DNA from: Chondrus crispus
Lineage: Eukaryota > Rhodophyta > Florideophyceae > Gigartinales > Gigartinaceae
Length of the DNA stretch: 64,000 bases
Direction: 5' to 3'
Assembly (NCBI RefSeq): GCF_000350225.1
Contig: NW_005179265.1
Coordinates: forward strand, 245,917-309,916
A program made the position numbers and the translations under genes. Within the stretch, counting starts at the first letter, position 1; the number at the start of each line of letters is the position of its first letter. Positions 1 to 8,995 of this stretch are shown in pieces. The notes beneath the pieces were generated by a model that was not told the DNA's origin, searched no databases, and worked only from the letters and a program-made list of their open reading frames with translations.

Positions 1-81
1 AAACATCGCGGCGGAAACCATCCATCCGAGTGTTCGCCCCCGGCTTTACCTGCGCAGGCCCATGCGATTCGGGAAGTATGA

Positions 82-1002
82 GGTGTCCCGCGGCTGTCGT
101 GCCGAGCTCCCCCTGTAGTTACCTACAAGGCGTCCGCGTTAACGGACCCGCAGAGCGGCTATTGGACAGTGTTCCAACTGGAGTGGGCTGCGAGGGTGGC
201 TGTTTGGCTCCTTTGGGATGCATACGACGGATACAAACTGTGGTATGTACCGCAGTTCCTCAGGCGTGACATCCAGGCTCTCCGCTTGGCAGCGGTGCTC
301 GGTACCCTTTCAAACGAAAAGGAGTTGCATTCCCTTCTCGACCTTATTGACAACATCGATTGGACATGCGCGGAGTACGCGCACACCTCGCCCGATGGCA
401 AGAACCTGGAGAATCCGGGCGAGCCTGTGCCCGGTGATTTCGTCTAGTTTGACGCATGGGCGAAGGAGCGTGTGCCCCACCATGAGGCGCTAGAGCGACG
501 TCATCGTCGTCCGGGAATGCCAGCGAATCAAATCTGTGGGTACGTTGCTGCTGGAGTCCCTGGCTTGATCGATGTTGGATCGGCCGCGCGCGATGCCCTC
601 GCGGTACCGTCATACCCCACACTGTCCGTTAACCACCCGTCCGGTGGTGTCTCTCCGAATCCTACGCAGATGACCGCGATCGACATTGCGCGGCGAGGCC
701 GCGAGGTTCAAGCGTGGCTTGTGGAATGCGGCCTTGATGTAGCCGATTTACCCGCCGACGGCGCGGCCCTGACCTCTTGGGGGCGTACCCACTTAGCCAC
801 GACACGACTGACGGTGTGCCATTGGTGTGAAGAGGGTTTATGCGAGGAGTGTTGGGCCGCGTACAGTGCGCGTGGGATCCAGCCACTTGGATCTCGTAGT
901 GAGCCTGGGGCTCCGGTCGAGACGACCGGCACCGCGGAGGTGATCATGGTGCCCAGTGGTGACGAGGGTAGCCCCTCGAGCCCGCACACGGCGACGTTTT
1001 AA
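82..1002 (+). pseudogene. Degenerate reading frame of unknown function
   Basis: One frame stays open from 82 to 1002 except for a single in-frame TAG at 445-447; a TGA at 79-81 closes it upstream. The two halves (to 447 and from 472) are therefore the same frame. The product would have a Trp/Tyr-rich N-terminal half and, near the end, a CHWCEEGLCEECW cysteine cluster that could bind metal. No family is recognised. It lies beside retroelement debris, so it may be a decayed gene or part of a larger element cut by the window edge. That it is a real coding relic is an inference from frame length and composition. Confidence 0.35.
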
Positions 1003-1851
1003 AGTACGCCGGGTGACTTCCTCTCCTCATAGTTCGACGGGGAACGTGACGCTTAACGTCGTTCCGTCGGAAAGACCTTGTAGGCCCTTCCCAGTCCGAG
1101 CCACTGTAGCGTCCCTCTCGGTGTATCATCTGGTGTCGAGATGAGGGTTCGCGTCACGGAGGTGTTTCGTGACTGGACGTACTGCACAGAGTGCCAAATA
1201 GTGTGGCTGTTTCCTGCCCTCGTCATCGGTACCTGAACCTGCCTACCTTCACCGTCCCTAGCTCCTGCCTTCCTGAGTTACCGTCCCTCTTACAACCGCG
1301 TGCTGGCGTGTCCACTCCCTGCTTGCCTATGTGTGTGGCGGGACGAGTACGCGACATGCGTCTAGAGGGCGCTCTGGGAGAGCGGTGGGGTTGGGTTGGT
1401 GGTGACGTTAGCGAACGCCGAGCTGAGAGGCGACGACATTCGCGTGAGATGACGTCAATGGTGTGGAATTCGGGGTGCTGTGCTCTCCTCGAGCGCGCCC
1501 CCCAAAAAATGCCGTGACTGTGATGCAGTCTACTGCTACTGCAGTAGAACACCTGGATGTGGTACTGTAGTATACGGCGAATATTGTGACCTGCTTCAGC
1601 GAGTCGGTCTCCGTAGTCGGCACCGGGATGTGGTGTTCCATCTTCCTCCGTACTTCCACTGTCGTCCGTGATCATCGCCATCAGCGCGGCGTCACCCACC
1701 GAACGCGGGGAGGTCGGGAAGTGTCGTGACGAGAGGCGGAACGGGTCTCGGTGCTCGAGGGTCCAGCCCAAATAGACGGGAGTTATCCCGGGAGAAGGGC
1801 GGCGATGTTCTCCAGCGTTTCGTGCGCGTCGCCACTTCTCTTCTTCGGCAC
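1003..1851. other. No gene recognised
   Basis: Only overlapping short frames without recognisable motifs or consistent coding signal were seen. The longest, on the minus strand across 1223-1876, runs into the solo LTR and looks like chance. Confidence 0.4.
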
Positions 1852-1856
1852 GTGAG

Positions 1857-3107
1857 TATTGAAAATGTGCGACCACATGCTGTTATCTGGAAAGTGCAAA
1901 ATCGAGCGACATGTGTACATGACTCGACGGTCCGGACCCTCACCCCATATCACGACATGAAAAGTGTAAAGTCTCAGATTTTGGGGTTCCGGGGACGAAA
2001 GTGGACTTTTGGAGGGTTATGCAAATTTGCATAAATGCCGAAAATTTGCATTTGGCCCGAACCGTTATAGGGCTACACAGGCAATACTGCAAATCTATTG
2101 AGTGTCGGTTCGAATGCTGCAATTCTATTGGTCTGTTATTGTCCACTTATATGCAGTCATGCTGGTGATATATCTTGAATGATCGGTATACGTTTTAATT
2201 ACATCATTTCGGGGGTTTCAAGTTGTTCACCATGGTTGTAATGGGTAATTACGTGTGGCCTTGGCGCTGGACAGTTGTGTGCAGTGTACAAATGTACACA
2301 TCGCCAGGTTGCTGCGTGTACGTACACTTGTACACGTCGCCTACATACGGTCCGGCGCGTATCCGAGCACAGTACATGTGAATTAAAAGTACAACAAGTA
2401 TTTCTCGCAAGAGACATGTACTTACGCGAGTATTCAGTGTACGCGTCACGCTGTATGCGACCCTTGCATCAGCATGCGCCGTTGTACTACACTCTCGTCA
2501 GCATGCGACGTTGTACTGTGCTCTCGTTGTGGTGCGCCGATGGATGCAAGTTGATGACAGTACTCGTGTGATTCACATCGGATATCACGTGAGATGTGTA
2601 GAAAGTCTGGATGCACACTGTTGCTATCCGTGATAGTTGTCTGGCAGTGTGTACCGAAATTAGTAAGGTACGAAACAAGGGCATGTATGGGGACTGAGAT
2701 ATGACAGGACTTTGCGTTGTTGGAAATAGAGAGATGCCAAGTTGTTCATTGCGCAAGAATATATTCTGTCATGTCTGGATGCAGATTAGTAAGGTGTGAA
2801 ACGATTGCATGCATAGGGCCATGGTTTACAGTCACTCGAAATGTGTAGAAACTGTTGTGCACTGATAGTCAATAGTTAAATCGTAAGGTGGAAATAGAAC
2901 AGTGTGGACGGGCCAGAAGAGGACTGCGCTTGGTCGCGCATATGGTGAGTACGGTTTACCAGGTGCCAAAGTAATGGGATAGTGTAACACTGAAAGTGTA
3001 TAAGTATGGCCGAAAGACGGCTCCAAGTAAACCTCGGTACCAACTCCTTCACTCACACACATCAACCTGCCCTCCTTCTTTCCCTTGCCCCTCCGAACCT
3101 ACCATTA
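1857..3107 (+). mobile_element. Solo LTR of the copia B family, with GTGAG target duplication
   Basis: This 1251-base block begins TATTGAAAATG and ends CCTACCATTA, like the LTR of the copia B element at 18552-19803. It is flanked by identical 5-base sequences GTGAG (1852-1856 and 3108-3112). No internal sequence is attached, so it is a solo LTR left by LTR-LTR recombination. It contains a TATAAG motif near 2999, a GTGTACGTACAC palindrome at about 2316, and repeated ATTNGTAAGG motifs. The terminal bases TA...TA are unusual; most LTRs end TG...CA. Confidence 0.9.
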
Positions 3108-4069
3108 GTGAGAGCCGTTATCGCATCCGGCCTCCTCTGTTGTTGCTACCAACCTCTTCCAACTCTATGGGGCCAACACTGTCCTTGCCCTGCGCATCTG
3201 GCTGTGCGAGATCGTGGGTCGCATCTCTCCTGGGAGCGATAGAGTAGCGCATAACGGGAGACGCGGCGCGAGGGGTTTTGGGTGTGCTCGTGGTTGGGGG
3301 CGTCGGACTGGTGATGGTGAAGTCATAGGACGGGGGAAGTTGAGGGTGAAATGTCGTGGTGCGCCTTGTTGCCGTGTACAGTACAGTATCTCATTCGACT
3401 GTACTGTACTCCCGAAATCATCATCTGAAAAATCATCCCAAATTCTGCTCCTGATAATCCGAAAAGTCGACAAAACATTCTCTTGATTTTTCTCAAAAGA
3501 TCACCAAACTTCGGGTCAGCATTGCTGGACAAATCGCCAAAAATGTTCCCGCAAAATTACCAAAAATTACCGAAATCCGCTGTCTGACCCGGCAGCACAA
3601 TTACACCTATTGTTGGCGGACTTCTGATTTTTCCCAAGTCGTTTCAAGCTGGACCTGGTACAGTAGGTGTACAGTACCGTATACGGTATGCTGTACCCTC
3701 TGATCGCCCTTGTCAGTCTGGGTGCATTTGACGCCTTCTACCGAGGCGAGTTCCAGTTATTTTAACTGTACCTCTTCCGCGACTACCGCGAGTCGGTCTT
3801 GGGGCTACTCTTGTGAGTTGTATTGGACGCGTGGGACTCACATTGCGGCCAAGATCAGCCGTCAATCGCCTCACCTATATTAGGTGGTAAGGGTTCCTTC
3901 CTTCGTCTGTAGTACCTGACGAGCATATTGCGCGGCAGATCGCGCGTCGGCTGCCAGGTGTCATCCCTCGGTAAGTACCCATATCACCGAACTCGGTGTA
4001 TCAGCTCGCCGCTGCTGGTGAGTCCATGATCAACGATCTTCTCGACGACGTATTCCCTGGGGTAATACC
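3108..4069. other. Non-coding remainder next to the gypsy 3' end
   Basis: No supported gene. The stretch should hold the 3' untranslated part and 3' LTR of the minus-strand gypsy element, but no sequence here could be matched by eye to the candidate 5' leader at 17849-18401. GTACAGTAC-type short repeats occur around 3370-3410 and 3660-3700. Confidence 0.4.
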
Positions 4070-4447
4070 CTACCCGTCTTGTCCGCTCGGTGGCGAATCT
4101 TCGAGATCGTCGATGACGGTTGACTCTGGACTAGCGAACCTAACCTTGCGGTTGTTCCCCGACTTGTATCGACTGCGTTGCGGCGTAGAGGTTTCGGCTT
4201 GTGTAGCCGTAATAATCCCCGATTGGGGTGTCCCTTGCTCACGCAAACGAGGACTTCGCCTAAAATGGCGTAGAGTCTCCTCCCCCCGGCCAAGATCGAA
4301 CGGAGTATCAGAGTGAAACTGCACCGATTTACTTGGTTCGGTGCTACCCTGCAGCGATTCATGCCGAGTTTGCGACCGTGTTACCGGCCTGCGAGCTCCC
4401 TGCTCCAGGTCCGTATCGCTGTGTTTAGCGTCGGAATCATCAAACAT
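4070..4447 (-). pseudogene. Gypsy polyprotein C-terminal tail
   Basis: A 125-codon minus-strand frame rich in Arg, Ser and Asp, including a VTRSQTR stretch like the basic tails of some gypsy polyproteins. It follows the integrase C-terminal region on the same strand and ends the coding part of the element. No chromodomain could be recognised. Assignment rests mainly on position. Confidence 0.45.
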
Positions 4448-4632
4448 TTGATGACGGTCTTGCGCGGTCGGGCTGCCTTCGTCTTCTTGGTAGCTCGACG
4501 CGCTGCTATTGGGAGTTGACTCCTGTCCTTCCCGGACACAAGGGTGTTCTGCGGTTGGAGTAAGGGGTCTCTTTACCCAAATACGCGAATTGCTTCGCGG
4601 GTTTTCGTCGGTGGCCGACGTAGTTAGTTCAG

Positions 4633-5301
4633 CTAAACCGCGAGCGGCCGCTGTGTTAGTAGCGCTTCGCTTATCCGCGAGTATTGCGCCTTAATAAACT
4701 GGGGACTACCCGAGTTTATCACCACTTTCGGAGTGAGCGCGACTCTGTCTCTCGACAATCTTTCTCGAAATCCATCCTCCTTTTGTACGACTACGGTGTC
4801 CGGATTTACTTCTGCGACATCGTACGGACCTTCAGCGACCGGTGATAGTTTGTGTTTAGGTTCCACCTTGGGGTTGGTGTACTCCTTCCGCACGAAGACG
4901 CGGTCACCGATTCGGATGTTTTCCGTGTATGGACGTAACCTCTTGTCGAAATCTCGCTTATACTTGGCTTGTCGGTTCGCCATTTTCTCCTTGGCGGTTG
5001 ACATCAGGGCTGCGAGCCATTTCTTCCACTTGATCATGTGGTGTTTGACGGACACAGTGTCCGAGATCTCCGGTTCTGCTTGGAGTGACAGTGCCGGAGG
5101 TCTGCGAGATAGAACTACCTCGAATGGCGCAAGTCCCGTTGACGAGTGGGACTGGGTGTTATACGCATACGTTAGTGCGTCGGTGAACAAATCCCAGTTG
5201 TTGGGGTGATCTGCGACGTAGTGAACCGCACCATACTCGCTGCTCTGCGACACTTCGCAGAGCAGCGAGTATGGTGCGGTTGAATCTCTCGACTTGACCA
5301 T
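4633..5301 (-). pseudogene. Gypsy integrase C-terminal part (frameshifted fragment)
   Basis: The frame covers the end of the integrase catalytic region (motifs YVADHPNNWD and AYNTQSHSSTGLAPFEV) and the C-terminal domain (KRLRPYTENIRIGDRVFV, GPYDV), as in other Ty3/gypsy integrases. The first codons (5301 to about 5250) are in the wrong frame because of the inverted duplication at 5224-5281; the catalytic-Glu region (NGQVERFNRT) is readable in another frame just upstream. The polypeptide could not be made as one chain with the upstream integrase part. Confidence 0.85.
5224..5281. repeat. Perfect 27-bp inverted repeat with 4-base loop inside gypsy integrase
   Basis: Arms 5224-5250 and 5255-5281 are perfect reverse complements, separated by CACT. 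CACT also occurs as the next bases of the integrase coding sequence, so the right arm plus one CACT (31 bases) is extra relative to the expected protein and shifts the frame. Confidence 0.95.
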
Positions 5302-5383
5302 TACATTGTGGATGGTAGGTCGTTGTAAAGAGGTTTTTAACCCCCAGTATCCCGCAAACGTCTTGAAAGAAGCGTGCCGTGAA

Positions 5384-5848
5384 TTAACTGCCGTTGTCGG
5401 AGATTAGGTACGCCGGGGGTCCGTAGACGAGAACCCAGTGGCGTACGAATTCGCGTGCTATTGACGCGGCGGTGATCCTTCGCAGGGGCACCGTACGAAC
5501 TAGCTTCGAGAAGCGGTCCGTTATTACAAGTAGGAACTTGTGTCCACGAGCTGTCCTGATCAGCTCGCCCAGTATATCGATACTGACGAACTCCAACGGC
5601 GATTTAGATGGGAATAAATGCATTCGCTTCACATTCTTCCTCAGGGTAACCCTGTTCTTCGCACACGTGGTGCAGTTCTTAACTGTTCCGTATGCCTCAA
5701 TCGCCATAGAGGGCCAATAGAAATCCCGCTGAAGCGAGTGATATAGCTTCCTGCCTCCAGGATGTCCGGACAACTTCGCATAATGGTGAATATGCAAGAT
5801 CCGTGGTCGTAGTTCTTCCGGCACCAGGATTTGTGGAAACGATTCCAC
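5384..5848 (-). pseudogene. Gypsy integrase zinc-binding and core region
   Basis: The frame has the HHCC zinc-binding motif (HIHHYAK... then CTTC) and two of the three DDE acidic positions (SIDILGE and ISDNGS). It stops at a TAA directly after SDNGS; beyond the stop the same frame continues with recognisable integrase sequence until the inverted duplication near 5281. Upstream the link to RNase H is also broken by a stop near 6107 and a frame change. Integrase would insert element cDNA into the host chromosome; this copy cannot. Confidence 0.88.
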
Positions 5849-6097
5849 TGTGCGGGTTCTGACCCGTACCCGTTGTTGTCATCAGCAAACGGGACCTCTT
5901 CCCCCCCGGTCAAGCTTCGCGCGTATGACTTGACAGAACTTGTCACGATCTTGCGCGCGAACCAGTTCGTCTGTTGTGATCGGGACGAGGAGTTCGCTGT
6001 CATTCCGCTCGCTTTGCAAGAGCGCGGTGTCGTACTCTGCGAAATCATGCGATATGAAATCCGGTTCTTCTGGTTCTTCTGCGAGGAAACACGGAAT

Positions 6098-6932
6098 CTA
6101 ATCGTCGATATCTGACGTGGTCTCGCCGCTTGTCTGAAGTCGTGACAGGGCGTCAGCCTGGGTGTTGCAGATACCCTTTTTGTATCGCACCTCAAAGTCG
6201 AACTCACTGAGGCGTAACCTCCAGCGTGTGAGTCGGCCTGATGGCTCCGTAATCGTTAGCAGCCACCGGAGTGAGGCTTGATCGCTGAACACAGTAAGGC
6301 GTTCTGACATCAGGTATGGCCTGAGTGTAGTTAGCGCCCAGACGACAGCGAGGCATTCTTTCTCAGGCGTTGAGTAGTTTTTTTCGGAGTCCTTCAAGGA
6401 CCTTGACCAAAAGCCGATCGGACGTCGTTCGCCTTCCTTCGCGGTTTGGAAAAGCGCACATCCGATCTGATAGTCGCTTGCATCTGTGTCGATGGTGTAC
6501 GGTAGTTCAGCCTTAGGTAACGCCAGGACGGATGGCGACGTGATCGCTTCGATAAGCGTACGGAAGGCTTGGTCTTCTTTCTCTCCGAGTGGCTCGAGTT
6601 TGACTGGCTGGCCTTTCCGTAGTAATGCGTTCAACGGCGCCGCTATATGCGAATAGCGCGGAACGAAGCGGCGGTAAACATTACACAAACCGAGAAACGC
6701 GCGTAACTCCGATTGAGTGCGCCGGTGTTTCGCCATCGTTAGGGCACGCGTCGATGTCTCGTCGACTTCCAAGGTACCCGGACGTATCACATGTCCGAGG
6801 TACTTCACTGCATCGGTGAACCAATCACATTTCGCTAGTTTGAGCGTAATTCCCGCTCTCATCAGCGTGTCCAGGATAGCTTCCACCGCCGTGAAGTGCG
6901 ACTCGAAATCGTTCCAGAAGACGATTACATCG
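6098..6932 (-). pseudogene. Gypsy reverse transcriptase (3' part) and RNase H
   Basis: The frame begins at the copia A insertion with the residues that normally follow the YLDD active site (IVFW) and continues through the RT thumb (KYLGHVI) into RNase H, with TDASDYQIG holding a catalytic Asp and a YSTPEKECLAVVWAL motif. Bases 6933-7051 that extend this open frame belong to the inserted copia LTR, not to gypsy. The frame ends at a stop just before the spacer to integrase. Confidence 0.92.
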
Positions 6933-7871
6933 TGTTGTAATTCTACGACCACATGCCGATATGCATGACACACAACGACAGGTATGACACGTGTGAAAGC
7001 AAAAACACTCCGCGTGATGAGCTGAGCAAGTTTGATTTTCAACGTGTACACGTGTGATTTCTGTACACGGTTGCACCCTACAGTACTTCAGGAGCAAGTT
7101 TGGGTTTCGACGTGTACGCGTGTGAAATATGTACACAGTTGCACTGTACAGTACAATCTGAGCATGTTTCATTTTCTCCGCCTGACACGTGTATGACATG
7201 GACACATGTCCTCATTACACTGCCGGACGCGTACAGTACGCCTGCAGTCTTACAGAGAAAGTGTAGAACCTTGGTGGCGGGTGCCTGGCACGTGACAAAG
7301 GTTTACAGCGTCCATGGAGTGCAGCACGGGTACAGCAGAACACAAAGATATCGTTGCGCGAGTTTTGAATTCGTAAGGCAAAATGTGCACTGTTGTAATT
7401 GACAGTGGACAGGACCTCACGAGAGATTCAGATTCATAAGGCAACGTGTGCGCTGTAAACAATCCTTGCAGGATTGATTTGAATTCGTAAGGCAACGTGT
7501 GAGCTGTAAACGTGCCTTACGAATTTGTGCCACGCTGGATTTGGAATAGTAATGGAATTTGTGCTTTGCTGTGCTTTGTTGTACTGCCTTACTAATTTCT
7601 CCGTCATGACAGTGCTAATTCGTAAGGCGGTTTTCTGTTATGTTTGTTGGGCCATCGCCAGTTTGGCTGAGTAGCAAGACGGGCACATGTGTTAGAGCCA
7701 ATACATTTGTAGTATATGTGTCGTAGTGTTTAGTAGTAGAGTTCTAGAAGATTGCAGAAGTGTATAAGTAGCGCCAGAAGTTGGCGACTCAAAGTAAATC
7801 GGGACCCAATCCTTCAACTTCACCTCATCAACCGTCCTCCGATTTCCCTTTGCCCCGCTGACCTACCATTC
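6933..7871 (+). repeat. Copia A 5' LTR
   Basis: Begins TGTTGTAATTC and ends CCTACCATTC, directly before the primer-binding site. It carries three degenerate 68-base tandem units (starting 7024, 7092 and 7160) built around ACGTGTACRCGTGTGA, and six AATTCGTAAGGC-like motifs in both orientations between 7367 and 7630. These look like promoter or enhancer modules in the U3 part, upstream of the TATA motif at 7763. Confidence 0.93.
7763..7770 (+). promoter_or_regulatory. Candidate TATA box of copia A LTR
   Basis: TATAAGTA lies about 100 bases before the LTR end. The same GTGTATAAGTA string occurs at the matching place in copia B LTRs (TATAAGTA at 19695-19702), although the LTRs are otherwise largely different. 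Conservation across two LTR families supports a core promoter; start-site position is inferred. Confidence 0.6.
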
Positions 7872-7885
7872 GGTTATGGGCCCAG
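7872..7885 (+). promoter_or_regulatory. Primer-binding site matching initiator tRNA-Met anticodon arm
   Basis: GGTTATGGGCCCAG directly follows the LTR. It is the reverse complement of the anticodon arm (CUGGGCCCAUAACC) of eukaryotic initiator tRNA-Met. Drosophila copia is known to be primed by a 5' half of that tRNA through the same sequence. A 3'-end tRNA match, the usual arrangement, is absent. Confidence 0.85.
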
Positions 7886-7909
7886 TTCAACGTTATTGTT
7901 CCGCTGTGT

Positions 7910-8185
7910 GAGTGCTTGTTCTCAGTTTCTGCTGCCGTTTTCGTGTTTGTTTCTGCTGTTGTTCTCGTTTTGGTCCCCGCTGTCGTTCTCGTTTTGGTTT
8001 CTGCTGTCGTTTCCGCCGCCGTTTCATCGCCGCCGTCGTTCGTTTTGTTCTATCGCCGTCTACTTGCTGTCGTTATCATCTTGGTCGTTCGTCTCCGTCT
8101 ACTTGCTGTCTTTTCAACTTGGTGGATCTTCTTCGTGTCTGTTGCAGCTTGGTCTTGGCAATCGTTGTGTGAGCTGTGGGTGTAG
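7910..8185. repeat. Degenerate pyrimidine-rich repeat in the copia A leader
   Basis: Imperfect reiteration of a (C/G)TGTCGTTCTCGTTT-like unit. Several frames stay open only because the repeat lacks stop triplets; the hydrophobic or Arg/Cys-rich translations are not credited as proteins. Copia B has an equivalent block at the same place. Confidence 0.7.
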
Positions 8186-8900
8186 TCCCTAGTCGCCAAC
8201 GTACCATATCAATCCAAGAAGACTGCCCTTCGATCACGCCGGTGATCGTCGTAGCTGCCGATACCCTCGCTCTTGGTGAAAGGCTTGTGCCATTGGAAAT
8301 CTGACTTGAGCGAGGGTCCGACCAAGAATCGTCGAGAGACGAAACACTGATCCTCGGGGAGGATCACAGTGTACTGGTCTAGTCGATCCGCACTCTGCCT
8401 TCGGGAGGTGCGTCGGCGGTGTGGGTAACGCTCTCGGTATTAGCCCTATAGGTACGACTTCGGTCCCCTGGGTGAAGAGAATACGTGCCTAAACACTGAA
8501 CCTCTCACTATACGTGTATAAGGTCGCGTACCTTGATTAAGTTCGCACGGAAGAGGGTCACCCTAGGCGTGATTGTGAACAAATCACACGAGTACGACGA
8601 AGGCAGTTTCATTCTTGTGTTGTGGGAAACCTCATTGGGGTAGTACCGTATCAAGTTTGGACAAGCCGATTTCGGTTGCAGGGACCGTTCGCGGTAGTGA
8701 CCAAAAGTCCTGGTTCGTCTACAGGCAAAGTTGCTGTGCTTACTCGTGGCACGTTTGATTTAGTTCACAGTCGAAAGACCCGCACTGGCCGACATACAGG
8801 GGTAGCGCCCTAAGGCATTTTTAAGAAGAATACGCTTGTTCCACTCCGCTGGGAACAAGCACCAAGAACGTTTCAGAGTAATCGCTACAAACTTCCTATA
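8186..8900 (+). other. Copia A untranslated leader
   Basis: No convincing coding sequence lies between the pyrimidine-rich repeat and the conserved pre-gag block. Unlike copia B, no zinc-finger frame is present here. Confidence 0.55.
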
Positions 8901-8949
8901 CGGTTGGGCTTGCCATTGTGTTGACCATCGGTTACCGGCTTGGGATCCC
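8901..8949 (+). promoter_or_regulatory. Conserved non-coding block just upstream of gag
   Basis: About 49 bases (CGGNTGGGCTTGCCATTGTG, then TTGACNATCGGTTANCGGCT, then TGGGATCCC) recur with roughly three changes at 20936-20984 in copia B and in its inverted copy. Surrounding leader sequence has diverged. A role in packaging, splicing or translation of the RNA is possible but not shown. Confidence 0.6.
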
Positions 8950-8995
8950 GAAACAGAAGACCTTGTATACTCGAAGGGTACTTCCATTCGGCAAA

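Noticed and set aside
1223..1876. 217-codon minus-strand frame
   Set aside because: Runs across the border of a solo LTR insertion and has no recognisable motif; likely chance in GC-rich sequence.
2275..2571. Recurrent frames of about 70-110 codons in every copy of the LTR (for example 2275-2571, 28407-28703, 31686-31982)
   Set aside because: They are translations of LTR U3 sequence, present only because the LTR is repeated. There is no coding bias or recognised motif.
6933..7051. N-terminal extension of the gypsy RT/RNase H frame
   Set aside because: These bases are copia A LTR; the frame is open across the junction only by chance.
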